Source: Streptomyces regalis
GTDB lineage: Bacteria; Actinomycetota; Actinomycetes; Streptomycetales; Streptomycetaceae
Assembly: GCF_001509475.1 (NCBI RefSeq)
Contig: NZ_LLZG01000209.1
Location: forward strand, 17,255-81,254
DNA length: 64,000 nucleotides
Reading direction: 5' to 3'
In this document: positions 11,801 to 20,063 of the stretch, in pieces
How the letters are laid out: each line of letters opens with the position of its first letter
How positions within the stretch are numbered: the first letter of the stretch is position 1
The notes under the pieces: model-generated
The model's database searches: none
The model's input: the letters and a program-made list of their open reading frames with translations, nothing else
What the model was told of the DNA's origin: nothing
Made by a program: the position numbers and the translations under genes

Positions 11801-13479
11801 GAGGCGCGCCGGGAGGCCTCGCGCGCAGTGTCCCAGGCGGCGACGGCGGTCTTCTCGGCGTCGCTCGCGGCGAGGGCCGCGCGGGCGGGGTCGGCGTCGG
11901 GCGCACTGTCGTCGAGCCAGCCCGCGCGGACGGCCTCGGCGGTCTCCTGCTCGACCTCGGACAGCCGCTGCCGCAGATGCCCGACCTCACTGCGGGCCCG
12001 CTGCGCCTCCGTGGCGGCGGCGGTGGAGTCCCGGTACGCGGACTCGCTGACCTCCTGGAGCGCGGCGGACCGCTCCTCCCCCTCGTTGGCGAGGGTCTCG
12101 GCGCTCTCCGCGGCCGAGTGCAGGGCCCGTACGAGGTCGACGGCGGCCTTGGCACGGGCGGCGAGCGCGGGGGCCGCGTCCCGCTCGGCCTCCTGGATCG
12201 CGGCGGCCACGCGCGCGACGCGGTCGGCGGCGGCGCGGTGCCGCAGGACGGCCTCGGCGGCCTGCCAGGCGGAGTGCAGGGTGCGCGCCTCGGCGAACTC
12301 GCGCTTCTGCGCGGCTGCCGACTTCTCGGCCGCCGCGAGCGCCAACGAGGCGTGCCGGTAGGCGAGTTCGGCGGCGATCAGCGCGCTGCGCTCGCGCGCC
12401 GCCTCGGAGTGAGTCACGGCGTACGCGGCGGCGGTGACCCGCTGGGCGAGGTCCGCGGCCCGCACTCGCTCCTGGACACCCCGCGCGGACAGGCGCCGGG
12501 CCAGCGTCCGGGTCCGCCGCTCGGCACCGGCGTGGATGTCACGCGCGCGTGAGCGTGCCTCGGCGGCTTCGACGATCCGCCCGAGCAGGTCGACGGACCC
12601 GGCGGTGAAGTCCCGTTCGGCGATCAGCTCGGCGCGTCGGCCCAGCTTGTTGCCGAACCCGCTGACCAGGTCGGCGAGGCCGTCGGTGTCGCGCGTGTCC
12701 GTGACGGCCCGCAGCAGCAGGTCGGTGAAGTCGGAGTCCTTCTTGACCGCGAAGAGCCCTGCGGCCTCACCTTCGTCGGCGTTCATCTCCCGCTGGTAGC
12801 GGAAGAGTTCGGGGTCCAGGCCGAGGTCGCCGAGGTGCTCGATCCACCGGTCGTGGATCTCCTCCCAGTGCACCTCCAGATGCGGATACGCCTTGCCCGC
12901 CTCCGTGATGGCGTCCCGGAAGCCCTTCATGGTGCGGCGGCGCCCCTGTGCGCCCGACTGGCCCTCGACGGGCGGCCGTACGACGGTGGACTCGGCGACG
13001 GGCAGGTTGTCCAGGCTCAGCCCGGGTCCCGGGCGGAAGGAGTACCAGGCCTCGGCGAACTTCCGCGGGTCGTTGGAGACCTGGCGCCCGCGCCACTCGC
13101 TCACCTTGCCGACCACGACGCACTCGCCGGTGAGCGTGTGCTGCCACTCCAGCGCGACATGCCCGCAGTCGTCGGCGAGCAGGAACTTCCGCAGCACACC
13201 GGAGCTGGCGCCGCCGAGCGTGTTGCGGTGGCCCGGCAGCATCACGGAGAAGATCAGCTTGAGCAGTACCGACTTCCCACCGCCGTTCTCCAGGAAGAGC
13301 ACCCCGGCGGGCGCCGGCCGGCGCGGCGGACCGACGGGCTCCTCCTCGAAGAACTCCGCCTGCGTCGGCGCGGGGTCGGGCACGGGCCCGCCGACACCGC
13401 GCAGGTCAAGCACGGTGTCGGCGTAGCGCGCACCGGCCGGCCCGATGGAGTAGAGGCGGACCCGGGACAGCTCGTACAT
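8797..13479 (-). CDS. SMC-like ATPase (MukB/MksB/JetC-like)
   Basis: 1560-residue SMC-type protein. Walker A ENGGGKS lies at residues 64-70; two long Ala/Glu/Arg-rich coiled-coil arms (about 290-690 and 850-1330) flank a globular hinge (about 710-800, with GIPALPGWRYLAQ). The ABC signature is SGGQLLTAAIA (1426-1436). Walker B is GTLFLDNPIGRAN with Asp1463. The residue after that Asp is Asn1464, where SMC and MukB proteins normally carry the catalytic Glu. Such proteins form ATP-driven DNA-loop-extruding clamps with a kleisin and a KITE/MukE-like partner, which fits the two genes just upstream. It starts 57 bp after the MukE-like gene. Plasmid defence (Wadjet) or chromosome organisation are both possible; no JetD nuclease gene is next to it. 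Confidence 0.85.
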   Translation of the reverse strand: MYELSRVRLYSIGPAGARYADTVLDLRGVGGPVPDPAPTQAEFFEEEPVGPPRRPAPAGVLFLENGGGKSVLLKLIFSVMLPGHRNTLGGASSGVLRKFLLADDCGHVALEWQHTLTGECVVVGKVSEWRGRQVSNDPRKFAEAWYSFRPGPGLSLDNLPVAESTVVRPPVEGQSGAQGRRRTMKGFRDAITEAGKAYPHLEVHWEEIHDRWIEHLGDLGLDPELFRYQREMNADEGEAAGLFAVKKDSDFTDLLLRAVTDTRDTDGLADLVSGFGNKLGRRAELIAERDFTAGSVDLLGRIVEAAEARSRARDIHAGAERRTRTLARRLSARGVQERVRAADLAQRVTAAAYAVTHSEAARERSALIAAELAYRHASLALAAAEKSAAAQKREFAEARTLHSAWQAAEAVLRHRAAADRVARVAAAIQEAERDAAPALAARAKAAVDLVRALHSAAESAETLANEGEERSAALQEVSESAYRDSTAAATEAQRARSEVGHLRQRLSEVEQETAEAVRAGWLDDSAPDADPARAALAASDAEKTAVAAWDTAREASRRASEHAREAASTESRAELTAARASDAATAAERSYDAERRLAEGLAAEERLAELLGLSGESGTKRGSVPGPRTGDDSAVSTTARAGQEDVASSSPAEGALTPEELDRFADELRELLDGTVSAAERQLFELRTAAADDSRILGALGDGGLLPPGPDVLATVEFLGEQGIPALPGWRYLAQAVDPTDHARVLAARPELVDGVIITDPDTHARAREVLSDAALLPRSAVAVGTAAALLAPTPAPDSQHGPSPDVFLVPPNPAMHDEHAADEERQALRARATERDEEIRTLAARLGKDRELAARLASWRTGCPTGRLVELAQAARDARAFAEESEAELAEARTLRAEADEAATEAAQVRDERQEAAQKARRAADALAGLAFRLRERAGWQVKLRELADEATESEARAQTCLERARAADEDRRAAQRAADDARRTARALRAERSEIAGAPDDVPDTDTDAPRASLPALREAYRAASQVYEKVGVGADLRAEQARAESDESAARAELDRLSNKVRTRAEQLLQSPDGSDGPSRQAAVARAEELVQLLETRMSSASEQLGRLRGEAERHAPEDGEAHTELSEELQPRDAEHAQALLRTATAELASRTEALTQAREAHAELLQAHRAAEDAAGGFDEVAAMLRDLLREHISEEEQEEPEPYPGSLDEARQSAAESRRSLRGCAADLSAAEAAVREASDVLVRHANSTRYEQVRTPARQQIRELPASALPEHAQKWADAFAPRLRVLTDELAQLERNRDSIVDRLRGLVESALATLRSAQRLSRLPEGLGEWSGQEFLRIRFEEPDQATLTERLGEVIDEATRAAVKKNSDMRRDGMSLLLRGVAAALQPKGVAVEILKPDAVLRAERVPVGQMGDVFSGGQLLTAAIALYCTMAALRSNDRGRDKHRHAGTLFLDNPIGRANATYLLELQRAVSDALGVQLLYTTGLFDTTALAEFPLVIRLRNDADLRAGLKYISVEEHLRPGLPQQPQAGETVHSEITATRMFKRPAPTP

Positions 13480-13536
13480 GGCGGACTCTCGTAAGTCTTC
13501 GTCTAAGTCTTGGTCGGATCAGGGAGGTTCGGGGCT

Positions 13537-14418
13537 TCAGGAGGAGTGGAACGGCAGCCCGGCATCGGCCACCAGCTCCAGGTCCTCCGTGTCCTCGGCG
13601 GGCAGCAGGCTCGGCGTGCCGTCGGTGACCGGGACCACGCCCAGCTCCAGCAGTTCGGCCATGGCGGCAGTGCCCGCCATGTCACGCACCTGGAGCTGGT
13701 AGCGGGCCGTGGTGCGGTACGTCCCGCCGCTGTCGTCGCCGGTGCGCTGCAGGAACCCGGAGTCGGTGAGGAAGGCGGCCGCCTTGCCGACGATGCCGGT
13801 GGTCGAACCGGCGAGTCTGCGCGCGTCCTTGGTGGCGCCGGTCGCGCTGCGTCTCACCCAGATCCGCCAGGCGGCCTCAAGGCCGGGCGCGTCCGTCGCG
13901 GGATCGGTGTTCTCGCCCTGCTCATCGGCACGCTCCTCCAGCCGTCGGCAGGCCTGGCGTACGAAGGCGTCGACACCGTTGACCGTCACGCGGCCGATGT
14001 AGCCGTCGTCGGCCAGGTCCTCGGGCCGCGGGAACGCCATGGCGGCGATGGCGAGATGCGCCAGCCCGTGCAGAAAGCGGTCGCTGCCGTCGGCGGACGT
14101 ACGACGCGAGTAGTCGCCCATACGGACGGCGAACACGGAGTCCTCGGCGGCCGTCACGGCCATCCCCGCGCGCGGGGACACCTCCAGCACGACCAGTCCA
14201 AGACCGGCGGCCACGGCGTCCGCGAGCCGCGCGAACGGGGGGTCCTCCCGGTAGCGCCGCAGCAGCTCCGTGTACTCCTGGTCCCGCGCGGGCTGCAGTT
14301 TCGGCTGCAGCCCGAAGGCGACCAGCCGAGCCGCGTCGGCGGCGTCGGCGGGGGTGACGGAGGCCGTCGCCGACGGGGCGGCGGCCTCCGGCTCACTCCG
14401 ATCGACGTGCTCGGTCAC
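13537..14418 (-). CDS. MukE/JetB-like accessory subunit of SMC-like complex
   Basis: 293 residues, GTG start. No catalytic motif is visible. The size, a winged-helix-like C-terminal half (GIVGKAAAFLTDSGFLQR, then TYRTTARYQLQVRDMAGTAA) and the position between a MukF-like and an SMC gene suggest the MukE/MksE/JetB (KITE-like) role: a dimer that binds the kleisin and DNA. The N-terminal 30 residues are Ala/Pro-rich and probably unstructured. The name rests on operon order and size rather than on a sequence motif. The preceding intercistronic gap carries an 18-bp tandem repeat. Confidence 0.6.
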   Translation of the reverse strand: MTEHVDRSEPEAAAPSATASVTPADAADAARLVAFGLQPKLQPARDQEYTELLRRYREDPPFARLADAVAAGLGLVVLEVSPRAGMAVTAAEDSVFAVRMGDYSRRTSADGSDRFLHGLAHLAIAAMAFPRPEDLADDGYIGRVTVNGVDAFVRQACRRLEERADEQGENTDPATDAPGLEAAWRIWVRRSATGATKDARRLAGSTTGIVGKAAAFLTDSGFLQRTGDDSGGTYRTTARYQLQVRDMAGTAAMAELLELGVVPVTDGTPSLLPAEDTEDLELVADAGLPFHSS

Positions 14419-14441
14419 GGTTTCGGCTCCTTGCTGCGGTG

Positions 14442-14545
14442 TGGCGCGACACTGCCGTGTTGCGCAACGTTGCGATATTGCTCGATGTTGCGGTGTTGCT
14501 CGATGTTGCGGTGTGGCGCGACGCTGCGATGTTGCTCGTACGTAC
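14442..14545. repeat. 18-bp tandem repeat, about 5.7 copies
   Basis: Consecutive 18-bp units start at 14442, 14460, 14478, 14496, 14514 and 14532. Units 3 and 4 are identical (TTGCTCGATGTTGCGGTG); the others differ at several positions. The unit is six codons long, so it could add or remove hexapeptides if read through, but it lies between the stop of the MukF-like gene and the start of the MukE-like gene. It contains short self-complementary stretches (TTGCGCAACGTTGCG). Confidence 0.85.
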
Positions 14546-14560
14546 GGTTCTCGGCGCGGC

Positions 14561-16087
14561 TCACGCTGCTTCCGTTCTGCCGGCGGCCATTCCCGCCGCG
14601 TCCAGCAGAGCCGTCCCCACGATCAGGTCGGCCCCGCCGAACTCGGGATCGTCCAGCTCCGTCCCGTCGTCCACGGCGAACAGCAGCTTCTCCTCGCCCT
14701 GCCGATAAGCCGTGCCCACCGGCGGACTGGCCGCGTGAACCGCCAACAAGGCCACCAGGTACGGCAGCTCAGGGTCCTGGCGCCGCGCCTGAGCCAGCAG
14801 CCCGGACAGTCGCCGCGGCGCGTCCGCCGGCAGATCCAGCAGCTCCATGGCCGCGGACAGCTGCTCCTCGCTGAACCGGCTGTCGTCCGGCGTCGCGATG
14901 AGGTCGGGCTCGGGCATCTCGGCGCCCAGGTGCTCCCGCTCCACGGGCGGCGTCAGCAGTATGTCGACGAGATCGGCGACCCGCACGGACACCGGCGTCC
15001 GCATCCCCGCCCCGCGCGCGAAGAAGGCGTCCGTGACCCGGACGGCCTGCTCCAGGGGCAACGGCAGGACAGGGGCCAGGAGGTGCCCGTACAGGTCTGT
15101 CCCCGACGTCGTCATGGGCGTCGCGAAGGCCTGCCGGTCCTGCTCGGCGCGGAACAGCGGCCCGGCCTCCAGCAGACGGGACTGCAGCTGGGTGTGCCGT
15201 CGGATGCAGTCCTTGACGATGTCGACGAGCTCGGCGGCGCGGCGCTTGTGCTCCGGGTCCTCGGTCTCGTCGCGCGCTTTGCGGATGTTGGTGAGGATCG
15301 CGTTCTCATGGCGGTACCGGTCGGCGACGTGGTCGAGCGCCTCGGCGATCATGTCGGGTACGGCGTTCAGCCAGTCGACCGCCCGGACGTTGCGCCGGGT
15401 CGCGTCCAGGGCCCGGCGGAGGGTCTCGGAGTACTGCACGGTCCGGTACCGGGCCTGCTCGGCGGCCAGCTGCGCGTCGGCGAGCCGGCCACGGTTGATC
15501 AGCACCTCCAGCTTGACCTCGGCGGCGATCTGCGCGCTGGTGACGTCGGTGTCGAGGGCGCCGACCAGGACGTTGACCGCCTCGTCGGTGGTACGGAGGT
15601 ACACCGTGCCGCCCGGCCCCGGCACCTCCTCGATCAGCTTGAAGTCATAGTCACGGCGGACATAACTACCATCCGGCGCGAATGTGCCGTACACGGCACG
15701 AAAGCCGCGGTCCACACTGCCGACGTTGATCAGGTTCTCCAGGACCCAGCAGGCCACCCGCTCGTGCTCGGCGACGGGGCGCTGCGGGGCCTGGGCGGCG
15801 ATGCGCGGGATGAGCCGGGCGACGATCTGGTCGTGGTCGGCGCCCGTGTCGAAGTCCATGTTGAGCGTGACCAGGTCGATGGCGGCGAGCGCCACCTCCG
15901 CCATGCCGTACACCGAGTACTCGCCCGCCAGGTTGGCCTTGCGCGCGTCGAGGTCGTGCAGCGGCGCGGTGCAGGCGAGCGCGCGCAGCCGCCGCGCCAG
16001 TCCCTCGTCGGCGGCCGGGCCCGGAGCAGGGCGCGGCCCCGCGCTGAGCTGGGGCGGAACACGGTCCGTCGATGCGGGTGAAGTCAC
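14561..16087 (-). CDS. MukF/JetA-like (kleisin candidate) subunit of SMC-like complex
   Basis: About 508 residues. The N-terminal half contains VYGMAEVALAAIDLVTLNMDF and RDYDFKLIEEV, the middle is helical and coiled-coil-like (RYRTVQYSETLRRALDATRR to ENAILTNIRKARDE), and the C-terminus looks like a compact helical domain. By size and by being first of the three genes it corresponds to the kleisin (MukF/MksF/JetA) that bridges the SMC heads. That role is inferred from gene order. Start uncertain: GTG at 16087 (VTSPASTDRV) is preferred over a TTG at 16117. The operon then runs to the MukE-like and SMC genes; the 142-bp gap after this gene holds the tandem repeat. Confidence 0.65.
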   Translation of the reverse strand: MTSPASTDRVPPQLSAGPRPAPGPAADEGLARRLRALACTAPLHDLDARKANLAGEYSVYGMAEVALAAIDLVTLNMDFDTGADHDQIVARLIPRIAAQAPQRPVAEHERVACWVLENLINVGSVDRGFRAVYGTFAPDGSYVRRDYDFKLIEEVPGPGGTVYLRTTDEAVNVLVGALDTDVTSAQIAAEVKLEVLINRGRLADAQLAAEQARYRTVQYSETLRRALDATRRNVRAVDWLNAVPDMIAEALDHVADRYRHENAILTNIRKARDETEDPEHKRRAAELVDIVKDCIRRHTQLQSRLLEAGPLFRAEQDRQAFATPMTTSGTDLYGHLLAPVLPLPLEQAVRVTDAFFARGAGMRTPVSVRVADLVDILLTPPVEREHLGAEMPEPDLIATPDDSRFSEEQLSAAMELLDLPADAPRRLSGLLAQARRQDPELPYLVALLAVHAASPPVGTAYRQGEEKLLFAVDDGTELDDPEFGGADLIVGTALLDAAGMAAGRTEAA

Positions 16088-16210
16088 GGTGCACAGACTA
16101 GGTCCTCGGTCTGACAACGACCCAAACGACGGCGCTCGGCCGGGGTAGCCGGGACTGCGGTGGTCTTTTGTCTGCGGGTCGTCCGTGGTTGCTCGCGCAT
16201 ACGCGGCGGA

Positions 16211-16228
16211 GCCGCATATCGATGCGGC
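16211..16228 (-). terminator. Hairpin between gntR and the SMC operon
   Basis: GCCGCAT (16211-16217), loop ATCG, ATGCGGC (16222-16228). It sits just after the gntR stop on the minus strand and before the MukF-like gene, without a clear U-run. It may end gntR transcription; a second short palindrome, CCCCTAGGGG, overlaps the gntR stop codon. Confidence 0.45.
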
Positions 16229-16237
16229 CCCGCACCC

Positions 16238-16933
16238 CTAGGGGGCCCTCGTCACCCGGCGTTGATAGACCTCCACGACCCGCTCCAAGGAGTCATCGAG
16301 ATACACCGCGAGCAGCTTCTCGGCCTCGGCCTTGTCGCCCGCCTCCAGCACCTGCAAGATCTGCCGGTTACGCGCGAGATAGGGCTCGTGCAGCCGCTTC
16401 GGGTCGTCCACCACATGGAAGGCGAGTCGCAGCTCGGCGAAGACACTGCGCATCAGCTCGTCGGTACGGGCGCTTCCCGCCAAGGAGACCAGCTCCCGGT
16501 GGAAGTGGATGTTGGCGGTACCCACACCTTTCCAGTCACCTTCACGCGCCGCCCGCTGCCCCTCGTCGACGGCTTCGGAGAGCGCGCCCAAGCCGTACGG
16601 CGGCTCACCGAGCCCGCGTACGACGGCGCACTCGACAAGGGCGCGGGTGCGGTAGATGTCCTGAACGTCCTCGACGGTCAGAACCCGGACGAAGACCCCG
16701 CGGTTCAGCTCGTGCACGAGGAGGCGTTCGTGGGTGAGCAGCCGGAATGCCTCACGCAGTGTGTTGCGGGAGACGCCGAGCGCGCCGCCGATGCCGTCCT
16801 CCGACAGTCGGGTGCCGGGCGGGAAGAACCCCTCGGCGATGCGGCTGCGGAGGATGTCCGAGACCCGCTCCGCGGTGCTGGTGCGGCCCAGGAGGACGCG
16901 GTCCTCGGCGAGTGAGTTCAGCTGCTCTGCCAT
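16238..16933 (-). CDS. GntR-family transcriptional regulator, FadR type
   Basis: 231 residues from the ATG at 16933 (MAEQLNSLAED). N-terminal winged helix-turn-helix (ERVSDILRSRIAEGFFPPGT, then ALGVSRNTLREAFRLL) and a C-terminal all-helical FCD domain with metal/ligand-type residues (NIHFHRELVSLAGS, VFAELRLAFHVVDD). FCD regulators usually respond to small carboxylates or amino-acid-like ligands. It is divergent from the MFS-DUF1445-pxpABC operon, and a perfect 17-bp palindrome lies in the gap, so it very probably represses that operon until 5-oxoproline or a related acid is present. A further in-frame ATG at 16972 exists but lacks a ribosome site. Confidence 0.88.
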   Translation of the reverse strand: MAEQLNSLAEDRVLLGRTSTAERVSDILRSRIAEGFFPPGTRLSEDGIGGALGVSRNTLREAFRLLTHERLLVHELNRGVFVRVLTVEDVQDIYRTRALVECAVVRGLGEPPYGLGALSEAVDEGQRAAREGDWKGVGTANIHFHRELVSLAGSARTDELMRSVFAELRLAFHVVDDPKRLHEPYLARNRQILQVLEAGDKAEAEKLLAVYLDDSLERVVEVYQRRVTRAP

Positions 16934-16982
16934 GCCGGAATTCAATCGCAGATTACAAGAACGAAACAACATGGGTATTGAG

Positions 16983-16999
16983 GGATCGTTGAACGATCC
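16983..16999. promoter_or_regulatory. Operator-like palindrome between gntR and the transporter operon
   Basis: Perfect inverted repeat GGATCGTT-G-AACGATCC in the divergent gap. Length, symmetry and place fit a GntR/FCD operator controlling both directions. The surrounding ~100 bp is AT-richer than the genes. Confidence 0.65.
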
Positions 17000-17110
17000 T
17001 CTACGGTGCTACGCAAGGCGCCGCCTCCCCCCACACGGCGCCGACCGCTCCCGCACGGCACGGCACGGCTCACTGCACAGCACCCTCCGTCCTCCCTCTG
17101 CGAGGTGCCC

Positions 17111-18409
17111 ATGAGCACGACCCCTCCACCGCAGGCCCTGACAGACGCTCACCCCACCCCTGACGAACGCGCCGCCGACGACGGCGCGTTCGCCTGGCTG
17201 CGCGCCCTGGGACCGCGCGGCCGCCGCGCCTTCGCGGGCGCTTTCGGCGGCTATGCCCTGGATTCGTACGACTACTTCACCCTGCCGCTCAGCATGGTGG
17301 CGCTGGCCGCTTACTTCGGCCTGGACAGCGGCCAGACCGGCCTGTTCACCACCGTCACGCTGGTCGTGTCCGCGATCGGCGGCGCCGTCGCGGGCGTGCT
17401 CGCTGACCGGATCGGCCGGGTCAGGGCGCTGATGATCACGGTCATCACCTACGCGGTCTTCACCGTCGCCTGCGGCTTCGCGCCCAACTACGAGACGCTG
17501 CTGGTCTTCCGCGCCCTCCAGGGCCTCGGCTTCGGCGGCGAGTGGGCGGTCGGCGCGATCCTGGTCGCCGAGTACGCGAGTGCCAAGCACCGGGGCCGCA
17601 CCCTCGGCGCGATCCAGAGCTCGTGGGCCGTCGGCTGGGCGCTGGCCGCGATCATGTACACCCTGGTCTTCTCGCTCGCCGGCGACGACCTGGCCTGGCG
17701 TGTGATGTTCTGGACCGGCGCGCTGCCCGCGCTGCTCGTCATCTGGATGCGACGCCGGGTGCACGACGCCCCCGAGGCGGTGGCCGTGCGTGAACAGAGC
17801 ACGGAGAAGGGCTCGTTCGCGGCCATCTTCAAGCCCGGCCTGCTGCGTACGACGATCTTCGCGGGCCTGCTGTCCACCGGCGTCCAGGGCGGCTACTACA
17901 CCCTCGCCACCTGGGTGCCGACCTATCTGAAGACCGAGCGTGAGCTGTCGGTCGTCGGCACCGGCGGCTATCTGACGTTCCTGATCTCCGGCGCCTTCAT
18001 CGGCTATCTGACCGGCGGTTACCTCACCGACCGGCTGGGCCGCCGGCGCAACATCTGGCTGTTCGCACTGCTGTCGGCCGTCTGCATCCTGGCGTACGCG
18101 AACATCCCGGACGGCGCCAACACCCTGCTCCTGATGCTCGGTTTCCCGCTCGGGTTCTGCATGTCGGCGATCTTCAGCGGCTTCGGGTCCTATCTGAGCG
18201 AGCTGTACCCGACGGCGGTGCGCGGCACGGGACAGGGCTTCACGTACAACACCGGCCGCGCGGTGGGCGCAGTGTTCCCCACGACGGTCGGCTTCCTGGC
18301 CGACAGCTGGGGTGTGGGCGGTGCGCTGGTCTTCGGCGCGATCGGCTACGGCATCGCGGCGCTGGCCCTGCTGGGGCTGCCGGAGACGCGTGGGAAGGAG
18401 CTGGTGTGA
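17111..18409 (+). CDS. MFS transporter (organic acid/sugar-acid type)
   Basis: 432 residues, 12 predicted membrane segments. Family motifs are present: [15 protein letters not shown] between helices 2 and 3 (DRxGRR-type loop), [18 protein letters not shown] in helices 4-5 as in the metabolite:H+ and sialate symporters, and [15 protein letters not shown] after helix 8. The start was set at the ATG 17111 behind GAGGTG (17103-17108), because the upstream frame reads as low-complexity Pro/Arg sequence. It probably imports the substrate broken down by the DUF1445 and PxpABC proteins, whose genes follow with overlaps; the substrate is inferred from context only. Confidence 0.88.
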   Translation: MSTTPPPQALTDAHPTPDERAADDGAFAWLRALGPRGRRAFAGAFGGYALDSYDYFTLPLSMVALAAYFGLDSGQTGLFTTVTLVVSAIGGAVAGVLADRIGRVRALMITVITYAVFTVACGFAPNYETLLVFRALQGLGFGGEWAVGAILVAEYASAKHRGRTLGAIQSSWAVGWALAAIMYTLVFSLAGDDLAWRVMFWTGALPALLVIWMRRRVHDAPEAVAVREQSTEKGSFAAIFKPGLLRTTIFAGLLSTGVQGGYYTLATWVPTYLKTERELSVVGTGGYLTFLISGAFIGYLTGGYLTDRLGRRRNIWLFALLSAVCILAYANIPDGANTLLLMLGFPLGFCMSAIFSGFGSYLSELYPTAVRGTGQGFTYNTGRAVGAVFPTTVGFLADSWGVGGALVFGAIGYGIAALALLGLPETRGKELV

Positions 18410-19254
18410 ACGGTACGGATGACCGCGCGCCGACCCTCGTGACCGATGACCGCCCGCTCACCCTCGTCGACGAGCACGCGCACGCGTGGAGCCCGAAAAC
18501 CGCACGCGCCCGCTTCCGGGAGGGCCTCACGGGCCCCACGGCCAGGGTCGCGGCGGGCCACACCCAGGTCAACCTGATCTCGGTGCCCGCCGACTGGGCG
18601 TACGACATGCTGCTGTTCTGCCAGCGCAACCCCAAGCCCTGTCCGGTCCTCGATGTCACGGACGCCGGTTCCTGGACCACGGTCCTCGCCGACGGCGCCG
18701 ACCTGCGCACCGATCTGCCCCGCTACCGGGTGTGGCGGGACGGCGAGTTGGTGGACGAGCCGACGGACGTGCGAGCGCACTGGCGGGACGACCTGGTGTC
18801 GTTCCTGATCGGCTGCAGCTTCACCTTCGAGTGGGCGCTGACCGAGGCGGGCGTCCCGATCCGCCACATCGAGCAGGGCCGCAACGTCCCGATGTACGTG
18901 ACCAGCCGCCCGTGCCGGCCGGCGGGGCGGCTGCACGGCCCGATGGTGGTCTCCATGCGTCCGGTGCCGCCGCAGCACGTGGCGGCGGCGCTGAGGGAGA
19001 CCGGCCTCCTCCCGGCGGTGCATGGCAGCCCCGTGCACTGCGGCGATCCCTCGGCGCTGGGCATCGCCGACCTCGGCCGCCCGGACTTCGGCGATCCGGT
19101 GGACGCCGAACGGGACGACATCCCGTTGTTCTGGGCCTGCGGAGTGACCCCGCAGGCCGCCGTGATGGCCTCGCGCCCGCCGTTCGCCCTCACTCACGCA
19201 CCGGGCCAGATGTTCCTGACCGACGCGCGCGACGAGCAGTACCGCATCGCCTGA
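18406..19254 (+). CDS. DUF1445 (YcsI-like) putative hydro-lyase
   Basis: 282 residues, DUF1445 family, often called putative hydro-lyase; members related to D-glutamate cyclase make or use 5-oxo-D-proline. Conserved stretches: [46 protein letters not shown] and the C-terminal [13 protein letters not shown] and [13 protein letters not shown]. The GTG start overlaps the MFS stop by 4 bp (18406-18409). Together with pxpABC this supports an oxoproline or D-glutamate related pathway. Catalytic residues are not assigned here. Confidence 0.85.
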   Translation: MNGTDDRAPTLVTDDRPLTLVDEHAHAWSPKTARARFREGLTGPTARVAAGHTQVNLISVPADWAYDMLLFCQRNPKPCPVLDVTDAGSWTTVLADGADLRTDLPRYRVWRDGELVDEPTDVRAHWRDDLVSFLIGCSFTFEWALTEAGVPIRHIEQGRNVPMYVTSRPCRPAGRLHGPMVVSMRPVPPQHVAAALRETGLLPAVHGSPVHCGDPSALGIADLGRPDFGDPVDAERDDIPLFWACGVTPQAAVMASRPPFALTHAPGQMFLTDARDEQYRIA

Positions 19255-19304
19255 AAGCCGCCTGAAATCAGCCCAAGTCACCTGACAGGAGACACGAAGG
19301 ACCC

Positions 19305-20063
19305 ATGACCTCGATCGATCTCAACGCCGACCTCGGCGAAGGCTTCGGCCGCTGGCAGCTCACCGACGACGAACGGCTGCTGTCCGTCGTCACCAGCGCC
19401 AACGTCGCCTGCGGCTTCCACGCCGGGGACGCGGCCACCATGCGGCGGGTGTGCGAGCAGGCGGCCGAGCGCGGGGTACGGATCGGCGCCCAGGTCTCCT
19501 ACCGGGACCTGGCGGGGTTCGGGCGGCGCGCGATGGACGTGCCGCCCGCCGAGCTGGCGGCCGAAGTGACCTACCAGATCGGCGCCCTGGAGGTTTTCGC
19601 GCGGGCAGCGGGCACGCGCGTGTCGTACGTCAAACCGCACGGCGCGCTCTACAACCGCGTCGTGCACGACGAGGAGCAGGCCGGCGCGGTCGTCGACGGG
19701 GTGCTCCTCGCGGACGCCACGCTGCCCGTGCTCGGCCTGCCCGGCTCGCGACTGCTGGATCTGGCCGCCAAGGCCGGACTCCCGGCCGTCACGGAGGCGT
19801 TCGCCGACCGCGCGTACACCGAGCAGGGCACGCTCGTGCCGCGCGGCCAGGACGGCGCCGTGGTCACCGACCCGGATGCCGTCGTGGAGCGCTCGGTGGG
19901 CCTGGCCCACTCGGGCGTGGTCACCTCGCGCTCCGGAGTTCCCGTCGAGGTACGCGCGCGTTCCCTGTGCCTGCACGGGGACACGTCCGGCGCCGTCGAG
20001 CTGGCCCGCCGGGTGCGGGCGCGGCTGGAGGAGTCGGGTGTCCGGGTGGAGGCCTTCGTATGA
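19305..20063 (+). CDS. pxpA: 5-oxoprolinase subunit A (LamB/YcsF family)
   Basis: 252 residues, the normal length. The family signature IDLNADLGEGFGRW opens the protein, followed by NVACGFHAGD and YVKPHGALYN. PxpA works with PxpB and PxpC to hydrolyse 5-oxoproline to glutamate using ATP; cytosolic. GGAGA lies 9-10 bp before the ATG. pxpB and pxpC follow with 4-bp overlaps. The 50-bp gap before it is the largest in this operon. Confidence 0.95.
   Translation: MTSIDLNADLGEGFGRWQLTDDERLLSVVTSANVACGFHAGDAATMRRVCEQAAERGVRIGAQVSYRDLAGFGRRAMDVPPAELAAEVTYQIGALEVFARAAGTRVSYVKPHGALYNRVVHDEEQAGAVVDGVLLADATLPVLGLPGSRLLDLAAKAGLPAVTEAFADRAYTEQGTLVPRGQDGAVVTDPDAVVERSVGLAHSGVVTSRSGVPVEVRARSLCLHGDTSGAVELARRVRARLEESGVRVEAFV

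Noticed and set aside
8797..13479. SbcC/Rad50 nuclease subunit
   Set aside because: No SbcD nuclease gene, no CxxC zinc hook in the middle; a globular hinge and two small upstream partners fit MukB/MksB/JetC better.
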